Source: Roseiarcus sp963709655
GTDB lineage: Bacteria; Pseudomonadota; Alphaproteobacteria; Rhizobiales; Beijerinckiaceae
Assembly (NCBI GenBank): GCA_963709655.1
Contig: CAVPXF010000056.1
Span: forward strand, 496,001-560,000
DNA length: 64,000 nt
Direction: 5' to 3'
Shown here in pieces: positions 8,145 to 17,763 of this stretch (the stretch's first letter is position 1; each line of letters begins with the position of its first letter). Position numbers and translations under genes: made by a program. A model generated the notes under the pieces. The model was given only the letters and a program-made list of their open reading frames with translations, had not been told where the DNA came from and made no database searches.

Positions 8145-9680
8145 ATGACCGCGATGCGGCCGCCCTCAGAGGAGCCCTGTGCGTCGGACCGGTTGGCGGC
8201 GGCCATTCTCGCAGGATTCCTGATCGCCCGGCTCGTCTTCGCGCTGGCGCTCGGGCCCGGCGTCGACGAGAGCTACACGCTGGCGATCTCGCGCGCACTC
8301 AACCTCTCCTATTTCGATCATCCGCCGCTGCATCAGTGGATCGCGCATGTCGCCGCCGACGCGCTCGGCGAGGGGTTCGGCGCGCGCCTGCCTTTCATTC
8401 TCCTGTTCGCGGCGACGGGCTGGATCTATTTCCGGATGAGCGTGGGCCTGTTCGGCGCGCGGGCGGCGCTGGTCGCCCTCTTTGCGCTGAACGCCGCTCC
8501 CTTCTTCTTCGCGTCCGCCGGGACCTGGATCGTGCCGGATGGGCCGCTTGTGTTCGCCCTCGCGGCGGCGGCCCTGGCGCTGTCGCGCGTGATCTTCGCG
8601 ACGCCGGCCGATCGATCGTCCGTCTGGTTCCTCTGGATCTCGGCGGGCGTCGCCCTCGGTCTTGCCGGACTGTCGAAATACAGCGCCGCGCTGACCGTTC
8701 TCGGCCTCCTCGGGTTCGTCGCGCTCTCGCGGCGCCAGCGCCGGTGGCTGGCCGATCCCGCGCCTTACGCCGCCGCAGCGGTCGCGCTTCTCATGATCAC
8801 GCCCGTCATGGTCTGGAACGCGCGCCACGGATGGGTCTCGTTCGGCTTCCAGGGCGGGCGCGGCGCGCCGGGGAGCGGGCTGAAGCCGGCGCAGGTCGTC
8901 GCGATGGCGCTCGGAGAAATCGCCTATCTATCGCCGTGGCTCATTGTTCCCCTTGTCATGGGCCTCGTCGCGGCCTGGCGGAAACGCGGCGACGAACGTC
9001 GGCTGTTTCTTGTCTGCCTGTCCCTGCCGCCGATCGTCGTGTTCACCCTGACGCCCTTGTGGGGCGCACGCGGCCTGCCGCACTGGACGATGCCCGGCTG
9101 GTTCTTCGTTTTCGCTCTCGCCGGCGCCTGGGTCGACGAACGCGGGATTGCCGATGCGACCCTGCGCCGCTGGGCTCTCGCCTCGGCCGGCCTGCTCGCG
9201 GCGGTCGCGGCGCTCGTCTCGGTTCAGGCGGCGACCGGCTGGCCGCTGCGGCTTCTGCCGCTGCGCGCGGGCGCGACGGACCCGACGCTGGAGGCGTTCG
9301 GCTGGGGCGGACTTCGCGACGCCCCGGCGATGCGTCCGCCGCCCGCCTTCGTCCTCGCGGCCAAATGGTCGGACGCCGGCAAGATTGCGCTCGCGCTCGG
9401 ACCCAAGGTCCCCGTCTTCGTGGTCTCGGGCGACCCGCGCGGCTGGGCTTTCGTCGCCGACGGCGGCGATCTTCGCGGCCGCGACGGCGTCCTCGCAGCG
9501 CGCGCGTCCGACCTCGCGCTGGCCGAAGCCGAGGCGGCGCCGCTCGCCCGGTCGCTCGGCGCGCCGCAGCCCTTCGCACTGATGCGGAGCGGGCAAACGG
9601 CGGTCGCGCTGGCGCTCGTTCCGGTTCACGGCTTGACGCGCAGGCTTCCCCTCCCTTATCCCCGCGCGGCCGGCGAATAG
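8145..9680 (+). CDS. GT39/ArnT-like polyprenyl-phosphate glycosyltransferase, integral membrane
   Basis: A 511-residue protein with about ten hydrophobic segments. The first extracytoplasmic loop carries the Asp-Glu pair of this class (GVDESYTLAISR) followed by YFDHPPLHQWIAH, both hallmarks of GT39 / dolichyl-phosphate-mannose mannosyltransferases and ArnT-like enzymes. Such enzymes use a polyprenyl-phosphate sugar on the periplasmic side and transfer it to lipid A, protein or another glycan. The gene abuts the hydrolase and lies 30 bp before a GT2-GtrA gene that can make and flip polyprenyl-phosphate sugars, a typical functional pair. The acceptor is unknown. Confidence 0.82.
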   Translation: MTAMRPPSEEPCASDRLAAAILAGFLIARLVFALALGPGVDESYTLAISRALNLSYFDHPPLHQWIAHVAADALGEGFGARLPFILLFAATGWIYFRMSVGLFGARAALVALFALNAAPFFFASAGTWIVPDGPLVFALAAAALALSRVIFATPADRSSVWFLWISAGVALGLAGLSKYSAALTVLGLLGFVALSRRQRRWLADPAPYAAAAVALLMITPVMVWNARHGWVSFGFQGGRGAPGSGLKPAQVVAMALGEIAYLSPWLIVPLVMGLVAAWRKRGDERRLFLVCLSLPPIVVFTLTPLWGARGLPHWTMPGWFFVFALAGAWVDERGIADATLRRWALASAGLLAAVAALVSVQAATGWPLRLLPLRAGATDPTLEAFGWGGLRDAPAMRPPPAFVLAAKWSDAGKIALALGPKVPVFVVSGDPRGWAFVADGGDLRGRDGVLAARASDLALAEAEAAPLARSLGAPQPFALMRSGQTAVALALVPVHGLTRRLPLPYPRAAGE

Positions 9681-9710
9681 CTTGATCGCCGGCCCGAAGA
9701 GACGAGCGCC

Positions 9711-10832
9711 GTGATTTTAGACGCAACGTCGGCGAAACCGGCGCCGAGCCTTTCCGTGGTCGTTCCCACCTACCGCGAGTCCGCCAACGTTCCCGTGCTG
9801 TTCGAACGTGTGAAGGCGGCGCTCGACGGTCTGCCGTGGGAGATGATCGTCGTCGACGACGACTCGCCCGACGGCACGTCGGAGGTGGCCTTCGCCATCG
9901 CCGTCGCCGACCGGCGCATGCGCTGCCTCAGGCGCGTCAACAGGAGCGGCCTTGCCGGCGCGGTGATCGAGGGCTGGATGGCCTCCAGCGCCGATTACGT
10001 CGCGGTGATCGACGGCGACCTGCAGCACGACGAGACGATCCTGCCGAAGATGTACGGCCAGCTCGAAGCCGGGGCCGGCAATCTCGCGATCGGCACGCGG
10101 GTGCGCGACGGGACCGAGGGCGGCCTGTCGCCGGCGCGCCAGAAGCTCAGCGACCTCGGGCGATGGGTCTTCGACCGGATCGCCGGCGTGTCGGTCGCCG
10201 ACCCGATGAGCGGCTTTTTCATGATCCGGCGGGAGATCGTCTCGCGGCTGGCGCCGCGGCTGTCTCCGGACGGCTTCAAGATCCTGGTCGACGTGGTCCT
10301 GTCGGCGACCGGAGAATTGCGCGTGGTCGAGGTTCCCTACCGGTTCCGCGAGCGCGTGGCCGGCGAATCGAAGCTCACGCCCCTGGTCGGCCTCGACTTT
10401 CTCGGCCTCGTCGCTCACCACGCGAGCGGCGGCGCGCTCCCGGTCCGCTTCGTTCTGTTCGCCCTGATCGGCCTCGTCGGCCTTGTGGTGCACATTCTCG
10501 TCCTGTCGGTCTTCCGCGCCTCGATCGGCCCGTCGAATTTCCAGGAAGGCCAGCTGGTCGCCACGATCGTCGCCATGGGCAGCAACTTCCTGCTCAACAA
10601 CGAGATCACCTATCGAAACCACCGCTACCGCGGCCTTGGCATGGTCGGCGGCTTCCTCGCCTTCGCCCTCGCTTGCGGGGTCGGCGCGCTGGCCAACATT
10701 AACGTTGCTTCGATGCTGTACAACTCGAACCAGACTTGGTGGGTCTCCGGTCTCTCGGGCGCGCTGCTCAGCGTCGTGTGGAACTACGCGGTGAGCACGA
10801 GTCTCATCTGGCGTCCGCGAAGGCGCGGCTGA
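9711..10832 (+). CDS. DPM1-like GT2 glycosyltransferase fused to GtrA flippase domain
   Basis: A 373-residue two-domain protein. Residues 14-235 form a GT2 domain with DDDSPDG at about 49-55 and DGDLQHDE at about 101-108, the pattern of dolichol-phosphate mannosyltransferase. Residues 246-370 hold four hydrophobic helices of a GtrA domain (FVLFALIGLVGLVVH, NFLLNNEITYRN). The first domain would load a sugar onto polyprenyl phosphate and the second would help move it across the inner membrane for the GT39 enzyme upstream. The start is GTG 9711. Fusions of this kind are known; the sugar is not predictable. Confidence 0.88.
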   Translation: MILDATSAKPAPSLSVVVPTYRESANVPVLFERVKAALDGLPWEMIVVDDDSPDGTSEVAFAIAVADRRMRCLRRVNRSGLAGAVIEGWMASSADYVAVIDGDLQHDETILPKMYGQLEAGAGNLAIGTRVRDGTEGGLSPARQKLSDLGRWVFDRIAGVSVADPMSGFFMIRREIVSRLAPRLSPDGFKILVDVVLSATGELRVVEVPYRFRERVAGESKLTPLVGLDFLGLVAHHASGGALPVRFVLFALIGLVGLVVHILVLSVFRASIGPSNFQEGQLVATIVAMGSNFLLNNEITYRNHRYRGLGMVGGFLAFALACGVGALANINVASMLYNSNQTWWVSGLSGALLSVVWNYAVSTSLIWRPRRRG

Positions 10833-10862
10833 AGACGCCGACGAAGGAGCGCGCTGCCCGCG

Positions 10863-11516
10863 ATGATCGCCGACTCCCTCGACGCCTTCGCCCAGATCTT
10901 TTCGCCGCCGTTCCGGCGCGTGATGGGAAAATCGCTCGGGCTGACGGCGGCGATGCTGATTCTGGCCGGCGTGGCGCTCGACCGCCTGGCGACGTCGTAT
11001 GTTCACGTCGGGCCGGCATGGCTGAGCTTCGTCCTCTCGACGGTCGTCGCGCTCGGCCTGATCGTCGGCATGATCTTTCTGGCGCCCCCGACCGCCTCGC
11101 TGGTGGCGGGCTTCTACCTCGACGAGATCGCGGCGATCGTCGAGCGCGCCATCGACCCCCGCGGGGCGCCGGGGCGACCATTGCCGCTGGGCCCGTCGCT
11201 TGCGCTCGGGCTGCGCTTTGCGCTCCTCTCCATCGCCGTCAACATCGTCGTCCTCGCCCTGACCCTCTTCACCGGCGTCGGCGTCGCGTCGTTTTTCGTC
11301 CTCAACGGCTACCTGCTCGGCCGGGAGTATTTCGAGCTTGCGGCGATGCGCCACATGTCCGCGGCCGACGCCCGGGACCTGTTCGACCGGCATTGGCTGG
11401 AGGTGTTCGGCGCCGGCGCGGTTGTCGCGCTCCTGGTCGCCGTGCCTGTCCTCAATCTCTTGACGCCGCTCTATGCGACCGCGCTCATGACCCGCCTCTA
11501 CAAGCGCTTCGCTTGA
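10863..11516 (+). CDS. EI24/CysZ-like membrane protein
   Basis: A 217-residue protein with four to six hydrophobic helices and the EI24 signature near the middle (FFVLNGYLLGREYFELAAMRH). The family includes sulfate permease CysZ and many uncharacterised alphaproteobacterial proteins, so a transport role is possible but not shown. It follows the GT2-GtrA gene by 30 bp on the same strand and is probably the last gene of that operon. A large palindromic repeat follows the stop and may serve as transcript end. Confidence 0.75.
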   Translation: MIADSLDAFAQIFSPPFRRVMGKSLGLTAAMLILAGVALDRLATSYVHVGPAWLSFVLSTVVALGLIVGMIFLAPPTASLVAGFYLDEIAAIVERAIDPRGAPGRPLPLGPSLALGLRFALLSIAVNIVVLALTLFTGVGVASFFVLNGYLLGREYFELAAMRHMSAADARDLFDRHWLEVFGAGAVVALLVAVPVLNLLTPLYATALMTRLYKRFA

Positions 11517-11545
11517 CGGATCGCGGAGGGCGGGGCGTCGGGGCG

Positions 11546-11652
11546 CTGTAGACGCGGTCGAAAGCCCGTCGATAGACGGGCGTTCTTGCGAAGCCCGTCT
11601 ATCGACCGCGTCGCCGACCCCCGGGCTCTGACCCGGGGGCAGCGCGGCTACA
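11546..11652. repeat. Palindromic dispersed repeat, family A copy 1
   Basis: The element starts with CTGTAG and ends with CTACA. It holds two hairpins: a long one whose outer arms are GACGCGGTCGA / TCGACCGCGTC with inner arms GCCCGTCGATAGACGGGC, and a second around CCCCCGGGCTCTGACCCGGGGG. Related copies lie at 26455-26544, 27341-27430 and 28688-28740. It sits between convergent-free EI24 and araB and may act as a terminator. Confidence 0.8.
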
Positions 11653-11713
11653 ATTGGGCGGCCGATCGCGGGCGGCGCGGCCAACCGCCCCATTGCCAGA
11701 GGACCGATTTGGG

Positions 11714-11731
11714 CATATTTCATACAATATG
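11714..11731. promoter_or_regulatory. Candidate operator upstream of araB
   Basis: CATATTTCATACAATATG is an inverted repeat with perfect 6-bp arms, 125 bp before araB ATG 11856. Its core TTTCATACAAT resembles TTGTCATACGA upstream of the sugar-binding protein gene at 59305. A FadR-type regulator is one candidate to bind both. This is pattern matching only. Confidence 0.35.
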
Positions 11732-11855
11732 AGGAAATGGCGCCGCAGGGGCGAAATGGTGCTGGACGGGCGAAAAAAATGGTCGGCCGAGAGTTCCGCG
11801 CGTTCGTCCCAGGGCTAAAATGCCCACAATGCGACCGCCAAGCTCCGGAGCGTCC

Positions 11856-13523
11856 ATGTTTACCTTAGGTCTCGACTACGGCACCAACTCGGTCCGGGCG
11901 CTGATCGTGCGCTGTTCGGACGGCGCCGAATACGGCAGCCGGGTCGTGGATTATCCGTCCGGCGCACAAGGCGTTCTGCTCGATGCCAAGGACGGTCTTC
12001 TCGCCCGGCAGTTCCCCGGCGACTATCTCTACGGCCTCGAGGAGAGCATCCGCGGCGCCCTGGCCGAAGCCGCTGCGAGGCCGGATTTCAGCGCCGCTCG
12101 CATCGTCGGGATTGGCGTCGACACGACCGGATCGAGCCCGCTTGCGGTGGACGCCTCGAACCGTCCGCTCGCGCTCGAGGCGCGGTGGAGCGCCAATCTT
12201 TCGGCCCAGTGCTGGCTGTGGAAGGACCATACAAGCTGGAGCGAGGCGGCGAAAATCACGGCGCTCAGCGCCAAGATCCGCCCGCAGTACATCGCCAAAT
12301 GCGGCGGCGTCTATTCCTCGGAATGGTTCTGGTCGAAGATCTGGCGGTGCCTGAACGTCGCCCCCGCCGTGTTCGAGGCGGCCTATTCGTGGGTCGAGAT
12401 CGCGGACTGGATTCCCTCGGTGCTGGCCGGCGTGACCGATCCGCTGCAAATCAAGCGCGGCGTCTGCGCCGCCGGCCACAAGGCGCTCTACGCCGACGCA
12501 TGGGGCGGCCTGCCCGACAAGGAGTTCCTCAGCGCGCTCGATCCGCGCCTCGCCGGCCTTCGCGACCGGCTTTACGACAAGGCCTATGACGCCAGCACGC
12601 CGGCCGGCGCGCTCTGCGCCGAGTGGGCCGCGAAGCTCGGCCTCACCGCGGGTATCCCGATCGCGATCGGCGAGTTCGACGTCCATTACGGCGCGATCGG
12701 CAGCGGCATCCGCGAAGGCACGCTGGTTAAGGTGATCGGAACCTCGACCTGCGACATTTGCGTGCTCCCGCGCGACAAGGAGGTGGCCGACATTCCCGGC
12801 GTCTGCGGCATCGTCGAGGGCGGCGTCCTGCCGGGCTTCTACGATATCGAGGCCGGACAGTCGGCGGTCGGCGACATCTTCAAATGGTGGGTCGAAGGCG
12901 TGTGCCACGGCGACGCCGCGCTGCATGCCGAACTGACCGCCGAGGCGGCGGAGCAAAAGCCCGGCCAGGCCGGGCTCATCGCGCTCGACTGGAACAACGG
13001 CAACCGGACGATTCTGGTCGACCAGCTGCTCTCGGGGCTGATCCTCGGGCAGGATCTCTACACCACGCGGGCCGACGTCTACCGCGCCCTGATCGAGGCG
13101 ACCGCCTTCGGCGCCCGCGCGATCATCGAGCGGATCCAGGAATATGGCGTGCCGATCGACAGGGTCGTGTGCAGCGGCGGCATCGCCGAGAAGAACCCGC
13201 TGCTCATGCAGATCTACGCCGACGTCACCGGCCGGGCCATGCATGTCGCCGGCTCGAGCCAGGGCTGCGCGCTGGGCTCGGCGATCGCGGCCGCCGTCCT
13301 CGCCGGCGAGCATCGCGATTTCGCCGGCGCCCAGGCGGCGATGACGAGCCTGAAGCCAACGCACTACGAGCCGATCGAGGCGAACCGGAAAGTCTACGAC
13401 CGCCTCTATGTGCTCTATCGCGAGCTCTACGACAGCTTCGGCGGCCTGACCCCATCCGCCAACCTGACCCGGGTCATGAAGGACCTGATCGAGATCAAGT
13501 ACGCTCAGCGCGCCGCCGCCTGA
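11856..13523 (+). CDS. araB: L-ribulokinase, FGGY carbohydrate kinase
   Basis: A 555-residue FGGY kinase. The N-terminal phosphate-binding motif GLDYGTNSVRALIV is at residues 4-17; GVDTTGSSP and the C-terminal GGIAEKNPLLMQI and GSSQGCALGSAIAA complete the actin-like ATPase fold. Length and the WLWKDHTSWSEA region fit ribulokinase, which phosphorylates L-ribulose to L-ribulose 5-phosphate. ATG 11856 is chosen over ATG 11820 because GGAG lies 6 bp upstream and the family starts at MFTLG. araA and araD follow with short gaps (26 and 23 bp), giving an araB-araA-araD operon without a regulator or transporter next to it. Confidence 0.93.
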   Translation: MFTLGLDYGTNSVRALIVRCSDGAEYGSRVVDYPSGAQGVLLDAKDGLLARQFPGDYLYGLEESIRGALAEAAARPDFSAARIVGIGVDTTGSSPLAVDASNRPLALEARWSANLSAQCWLWKDHTSWSEAAKITALSAKIRPQYIAKCGGVYSSEWFWSKIWRCLNVAPAVFEAAYSWVEIADWIPSVLAGVTDPLQIKRGVCAAGHKALYADAWGGLPDKEFLSALDPRLAGLRDRLYDKAYDASTPAGALCAEWAAKLGLTAGIPIAIGEFDVHYGAIGSGIREGTLVKVIGTSTCDICVLPRDKEVADIPGVCGIVEGGVLPGFYDIEAGQSAVGDIFKWWVEGVCHGDAALHAELTAEAAEQKPGQAGLIALDWNNGNRTILVDQLLSGLILGQDLYTTRADVYRALIEATAFGARAIIERIQEYGVPIDRVVCSGGIAEKNPLLMQIYADVTGRAMHVAGSSQGCALGSAIAAAVLAGEHRDFAGAQAAMTSLKPTHYEPIEANRKVYDRLYVLYRELYDSFGGLTPSANLTRVMKDLIEIKYAQRAAA

Positions 13524-13549
13524 CGCAAAAGACGAGGAAAGACTCCCCC

Positions 13550-15058
13550 ATGACCAACATCGCCAAGCCCGACATCTGGTTCGTCTGCGGTTCGCAGCAC
13601 CTTTATGGACCCGGCCCTTTGCAGAAGGTCGCCGCAAACGCCGGCGAGGTCGCGGGCGCGCTCGGCCAATCGCCGAAGCTGCCGCTCAAGGTCGTATACA
13701 AGGCGCTCCTGACCACGCCCGACGAGATCGCCAAGCTCTGCATGGAGGCGAACGCCGACGACAATTGCGCCGGGCTGATCCTCTGGATGCACACATTCTC
13801 GCCATCGAAAATGTGGATCCGCGGACTGAACGCGCTGCAGAAGCCGTTCGTCCATCTGCACACGCAGTTCGGCCGGGATCTGCCTTGGTCGACGATCGAC
13901 ATGGACTTCATGAACCTGAACCAGTCCGCGCACGGCGACCGCGAGGCGGGCTTCATCCACACGCGCATGCGGCTCGGGCGCAAGGTCGTGGTCGGCCACT
14001 GGGCGGACCCCGAGGTTCACGAGCGCCTCGGCGCCTGGATGCGCGCCGCCCGCGCCTGGCACGATTGGCAGGGCGCGCGGTTCTGCCGCTTCGGCGACAA
14101 CATGCGCCAGGTCGCGGTGACCGAGGGCGACAAGGTCGCAGCGGAGATGAAGTTCGGTTTCGCCACCAACGGCTATGGGGTCGGCGACCTCGTCAAGACC
14201 GTCGACGGCGTCTCGGAGGGCGAGGCGAAGACGCTCGCCGCCGAATACCAGGAGCTCTACGACGTCGCGCCGGAGCTGCGCCGCGGCGGCGCGCGGCACG
14301 AGTCGCTCCTCTATGGCGCGCGGCTCGAATTGGGCCTGCGCGCCTTCCTCGGCAAGGGCGGGTTCAAGGGCTTCACCACCACCTTCGAGGACCTCACGGG
14401 CTTGAAGCAGCTGCCCGGACTCGCGCCGCAGCGGCTGATGGCCGACGGCTTCGGCTTTGGCGCCGAAGGCGACTGGAAGACGGCGGCGCTCCTGCGCGCG
14501 ATGAAGGTCATGGCCGACGGGCTGCCGGGCGGCACCTCCTTCATGGAGGACTACACCTATCACCTCGCCCCGGAGGACGAGCTCGTTCTCGGCGCGCACA
14601 TGCTGGAGGTCTGCCCCACCATCGCCGACGCCAAGCCCACGCTGGAAATCCATCCGCTGTCGATCGGCGGCCGCGAGGATCCGGTCCGTCTGGTGTTCAA
14701 CGCGCCGGCCGGCCCCGCGCTCAACGCCACCCTGATCGACCTCGGGTCGCGCTTCCGCCTGTTGACCAATGAGGTGACGGCGGTCAATCACCCGGTGCTG
14801 CCCAAACTGCCGGTCGCCCGCGCGGTCTGGGAGTGCAAGCCCGACTTCAAGACCGCCTGCCAGGCCTGGATCCTGGCCGGCGGGGCGCATCACAGCGGCT
14901 TCAGCTACGCCGTGACCGCCGAAATGCTCGAAGATTTCGCCACCATCGCCGGGATCGAGTTCGTCCGGATCGGCGAGGGAACGCAAATCGGCGCGTTCAA
15001 GCAGGACCTGCGCAACAACGAGGTCTTTTACCATCTGGCGCACGGCTTCCGGGCCTAG
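13550..15058 (+). CDS. araA: L-arabinose isomerase
   Basis: A 502-residue protein with the normal length and landmarks of L-arabinose isomerase: WFVCGSQHLYGP at the N-terminus, LILWMHTFSPSKMWI, and the C-terminal GGAHHSGFSYAV with metal-binding histidines. It interconverts L-arabinose and L-ribulose using Mn2+. ATG 13550 lies behind GAGGAAAG. It is the second gene of the operon. Confidence 0.95.
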   Translation: MTNIAKPDIWFVCGSQHLYGPGPLQKVAANAGEVAGALGQSPKLPLKVVYKALLTTPDEIAKLCMEANADDNCAGLILWMHTFSPSKMWIRGLNALQKPFVHLHTQFGRDLPWSTIDMDFMNLNQSAHGDREAGFIHTRMRLGRKVVVGHWADPEVHERLGAWMRAARAWHDWQGARFCRFGDNMRQVAVTEGDKVAAEMKFGFATNGYGVGDLVKTVDGVSEGEAKTLAAEYQELYDVAPELRRGGARHESLLYGARLELGLRAFLGKGGFKGFTTTFEDLTGLKQLPGLAPQRLMADGFGFGAEGDWKTAALLRAMKVMADGLPGGTSFMEDYTYHLAPEDELVLGAHMLEVCPTIADAKPTLEIHPLSIGGREDPVRLVFNAPAGPALNATLIDLGSRFRLLTNEVTAVNHPVLPKLPVARAVWECKPDFKTACQAWILAGGAHHSGFSYAVTAEMLEDFATIAGIEFVRIGEGTQIGAFKQDLRNNEVFYHLAHGFRA

Positions 15059-15081
15059 AGCGGCGGAAAGAGCGGACCGCA

Positions 15082-15783
15082 ATGTCGACCTACACCGAGC
15101 TGAAGCGCGAAGCCTATGAGGCCAATGTCGCGTTGCCGCGGCATGGCCTCATCAACCTCACCTTCGGCAACGCCAGCGCCGTCGACCGCGCCAGGGGCGT
15201 GTTCGCGATCAAGCCGAGCGGCGTCGACTACGCCGCGCTCACGTCCGGCGACATGGTGGTCGTCGATCTCGACGGCCGGACGGTCGACGGGAACCTAAGG
15301 CCGTCCTCGGACACCCCGACCCACCGCCGCCTGTTCCTCGCCTTCGCCGGAATCGGGGGCGTCGTGCACACCCATTCGTCGCGCGCGACCGCCTTCGCCC
15401 AGGCCGGGCGGCCGATCCCGATCTTCGGCACCACCCACGCCGACTACTTCAACGGCGACGTTCCGGTCACCCGCAAGATGACGCCGGCCGAGATCGCCGG
15501 GGCCTACGAATGGGAGACCGGGGCGGTGATCGTGGAGCGGTTCGAGGGCCTCGATCCGGCGGATTTTCCCGGCGTGCTGGTCAATCGCCACGCCCCGTTC
15601 GCCTGGGGGCCGACCGCCGCCAAGGCGGTCGAGACGGCGGTCGCGATGGAATGCGTGGCGGAGATGGCGCTGATGTCGCTGGCGCTCGCGCCCGATCTCG
15701 CGCCGATCGAGCCCGAACTGCTGGCCAAGCACTTCATGCGCAAGCACGGCGCCGGCGCCTATTACGGGCAGGCGCACGGCTGA
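15082..15783 (+). CDS. araD: L-ribulose-5-phosphate 4-epimerase
   Basis: A 233-residue class II aldolase-like epimerase. The zinc site is visible as VHTHSSRATAF, and FGTTHADYFNGDVPVTR, KPSGVDY and the C-terminal KHFMRKHGAGAYYGQ are standard AraD elements. It converts L-ribulose 5-phosphate to D-xylulose 5-phosphate, the entry to the pentose phosphate pathway. It completes the arabinose pathway, and a palindromic repeat follows. Confidence 0.94.
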   Translation: MSTYTELKREAYEANVALPRHGLINLTFGNASAVDRARGVFAIKPSGVDYAALTSGDMVVVDLDGRTVDGNLRPSSDTPTHRRLFLAFAGIGGVVHTHSSRATAFAQAGRPIPIFGTTHADYFNGDVPVTRKMTPAEIAGAYEWETGAVIVERFEGLDPADFPGVLVNRHAPFAWGPTAAKAVETAVAMECVAEMALMSLALAPDLAPIEPELLAKHFMRKHGAGAYYGQAHG

Positions 15784-15810
15784 AGCCTAATGAAATTACG
15801 TCGCGCCGCT

Positions 15811-15917
15811 AACCCTCACCCTGCCGCTTCGCGGCTTCCCTCTCCCGGTGGGAGAGGGAGGACGCGCCCTTCCCCCTCGGGGGGAAGGTGGCCGCGTAAG
15901 CGGCCGGATGAGGGTTT
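15811..15917. repeat. Dispersed GC-rich palindromic repeat, family B copy 1
   Basis: The copy begins AACCCTCACCC and ends GGATGAGGGTTTT. Inside are CCGCTTCGCGG, CCCTCTCCCGGTGGGAGAGGG and GGCCGCGTAAGCGGCC, each a hairpin. It is widespread in rhizobial genomes between genes. Other copies lie at about 24341-24560, 42695-42850, 43730-43777 and 45055-45185. Here it follows araD and may end its transcript. Confidence 0.8.
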
Positions 15918-15967
15918 TCGGCGCGATTCGATCAGAAATTTATCGCGCTCTCAAGCGCCCCGCCTGC

Positions 15968-16408
15968 TTATGTCAGCGCGATCGACATGCCGCTGAGGTC
16001 GATCGAGAACATCAGGCCCATCTGCCGGCCGTGCAGCCGCAAAATGACGCCGCGCGCGTTGGTGAGCTGTGCGGCGGAGCGACCGCCGGCGATCGAGAGC
16101 CCCGCCCCGACCGCCGAGTAGATGCCCTCGATGTCGGCGGGCTGATGGAGATGGCTGGCGGTCCCGACGAGGTCGGTGCCGGAGGCGCCGATCGTCGCGC
16201 CGGCGCTGATCCCGCCGACCCTCAGCCGATAGTCGGTTCCCTCAAACCGGAGGATGCCGCTGCCGATCGAGGCGCCGAAGATGAAGCCTGCGCTGACGAT
16301 CCGGATCGAGACCGCTCCGGTCGCGGCTTCCGCGGGCGTGAGCGATGCGCCGCTGGCGAGCGCAGCCCCGGACGAGAGGATCAGCGATCGGCGTGTGATG
16401 GCGTTCAT
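15968..16408 (-). CDS. Secreted hypothetical protein with twin-arginine-like signal
   Basis: A 146-residue protein starting at ATG 16408. The N-terminus MNAITRRSLILSSGAALASG looks like a Sec or Tat signal peptide (RRSLIL followed by a hydrophobic stretch), with likely cleavage after AEA. The mature part is rich in Gly, Ala, Ile and Ser (GATIGASGTDLVGTASHL, SAVGAGLSIAGGRSA), suggesting a beta-rich periplasmic domain. I do not recognise the family with confidence. It converges with araD across the repeat. Confidence 0.65.
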   Translation of the reverse strand: MNAITRRSLILSSGAALASGASLTPAEAATGAVSIRIVSAGFIFGASIGSGILRFEGTDYRLRVGGISAGATIGASGTDLVGTASHLHQPADIEGIYSAVGAGLSIAGGRSAAQLTNARGVILRLHGRQMGLMFSIDLSGMSIALT

Positions 16409-16617
16409 CTTGGGGCCCCCCGTGGAGAACATGATGGCGGAAGCGCGATTCGGCCGCGCCCGGCGCCATCTCTTTAGACTGCAAGGTTTGGCGTTGACAA
16501 GCGTCGGACCGGTCCCATCGCAGGGTTGCCACGACCCGAGCCCGACGCGTCCATCACGCGCCGGCGATCGGAAGGAGGCGAGCAGGAATGGCAAAGCAAC
16601 GGAGGATCCTCGCTCGA

Positions 16618-17605
16618 CTACACCGCCCCGATCCGCATGAGATCATGGAAATGCACGATGCCGACGACCTGGTGGTCCTGCACCACCAGAAGCGCCGAGA
16701 TCTTGTGGCTGATGTGTTCCAGAGCCTCGGCCACCAGGGCGTCGGGAGCGATGGTGCGGGGCTTGCGGGTCATGACGTCGGCGACCGGCGTCTCGAGCGA
16801 ATACCCGGCCTTGAGGTGACGGCGCAGGTCTCCATCGGTGACGATCCCGACCAGCTTGCCCGAGTTCGAACGCCGCCACGCAACCAAAGCCCTTGGAGGA
16901 CATTTCGACGATCGCGTCCGCCATCCGGGCGCGCGCCTCGATGCGGGGAACGCGCTCGCCCGTATGCATGACATCGCGGACATGCTGCAGCTTGGCGCCG
17001 AGCTTTCCGCCCGGATGCAGCACCTGAAAGTCGCGGGCGGTAAAGCCGCGGCCCTCGAGGAGCGCGATCGCCAGCGCGTCCCCGAGGACGAGTTGCATCG
17101 TCGTCGACGTGGTCGGCGCGAGGCCGTTCGGGCAGGCCTCGTCCGCATCCGGCAAGGTGAGGCAAATGTCCGCCTCGCGGCCGAGCGCGCTCTCCGCCGC
17201 GGCCGTCATGGCGATCAGCGGGATGGCGTAGCGCTTGGCGAAGGTGACGATCGCGGCGAGTTCGACCGTCTCGCCGGACCAGGAGAGGGCGAGCAGGACA
17301 TCGCCGTTCTGGACCATCCCGAGGTCGCCGTGGCTGGCTTCGGCGGCATGGACGAAGGCGGCCGGCTGGCCGGTGGAGGCGAGCGTGGCGGCGATTTTCC
17401 GGGCGACGTGCCCGGACTTGCCCATGCCGGTGACGATGACGCGGCCGGACGCCGCCGCGATTGTTTGCACCGCACGCGAGAAGGCGGCGCCCAGTCCGCC
17501 GTCTCCGGTCGCCCGCATCGCCTGGTTGAGCGCGTCGAGCCCGCGCCGTTCGGTGTCGAGGGTTCTCAGCGCCGACAGGGCGGCGCTCGCCTGTTCGTGA
17601 ATCAT
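16618..17605 (-). CDS. kdsD: D-arabinose-5-phosphate isomerase, SIS plus two CBS domains (one-base frameshift)
   Basis: A KpsF/GutQ-type isomerase of about 328 residues. The SIS domain spans roughly residues 40-175 (VTGMGKSGHVARKIAATL, AEASHGDLGMV, LALSWSGETVEL). Two CBS domains follow; the second contains VADVMTRKPRTIAPDALVAEAL. It makes D-arabinose 5-phosphate from D-ribulose 5-phosphate for Kdo synthesis in lipopolysaccharide. The frame breaks inside the first CBS domain at about 16864-16870, where GCGTTCGAAC should probably read GCGTCGAAC; the protein then continues ASNSGKLVGIVTDGD. One extra base in a conserved gene points to sequencing error. ATG 17605 is the start before MIHEQASAAL. 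Confidence 0.88.
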
Positions 17606-17763
17606 GCGGCTCTTTACCACCGCCGCGCGTTCGGCAAAACTGCGCCGCGGCCGGGCGGGATTGGGTTGACGATCATGGAACGGGTATGCGTGACAAAGGC
17701 GTTGAGAGGGCGGTAACTTCCTGTACATTATCCTAACCATGCGTTGTTTTAGGGGAGGTGAGG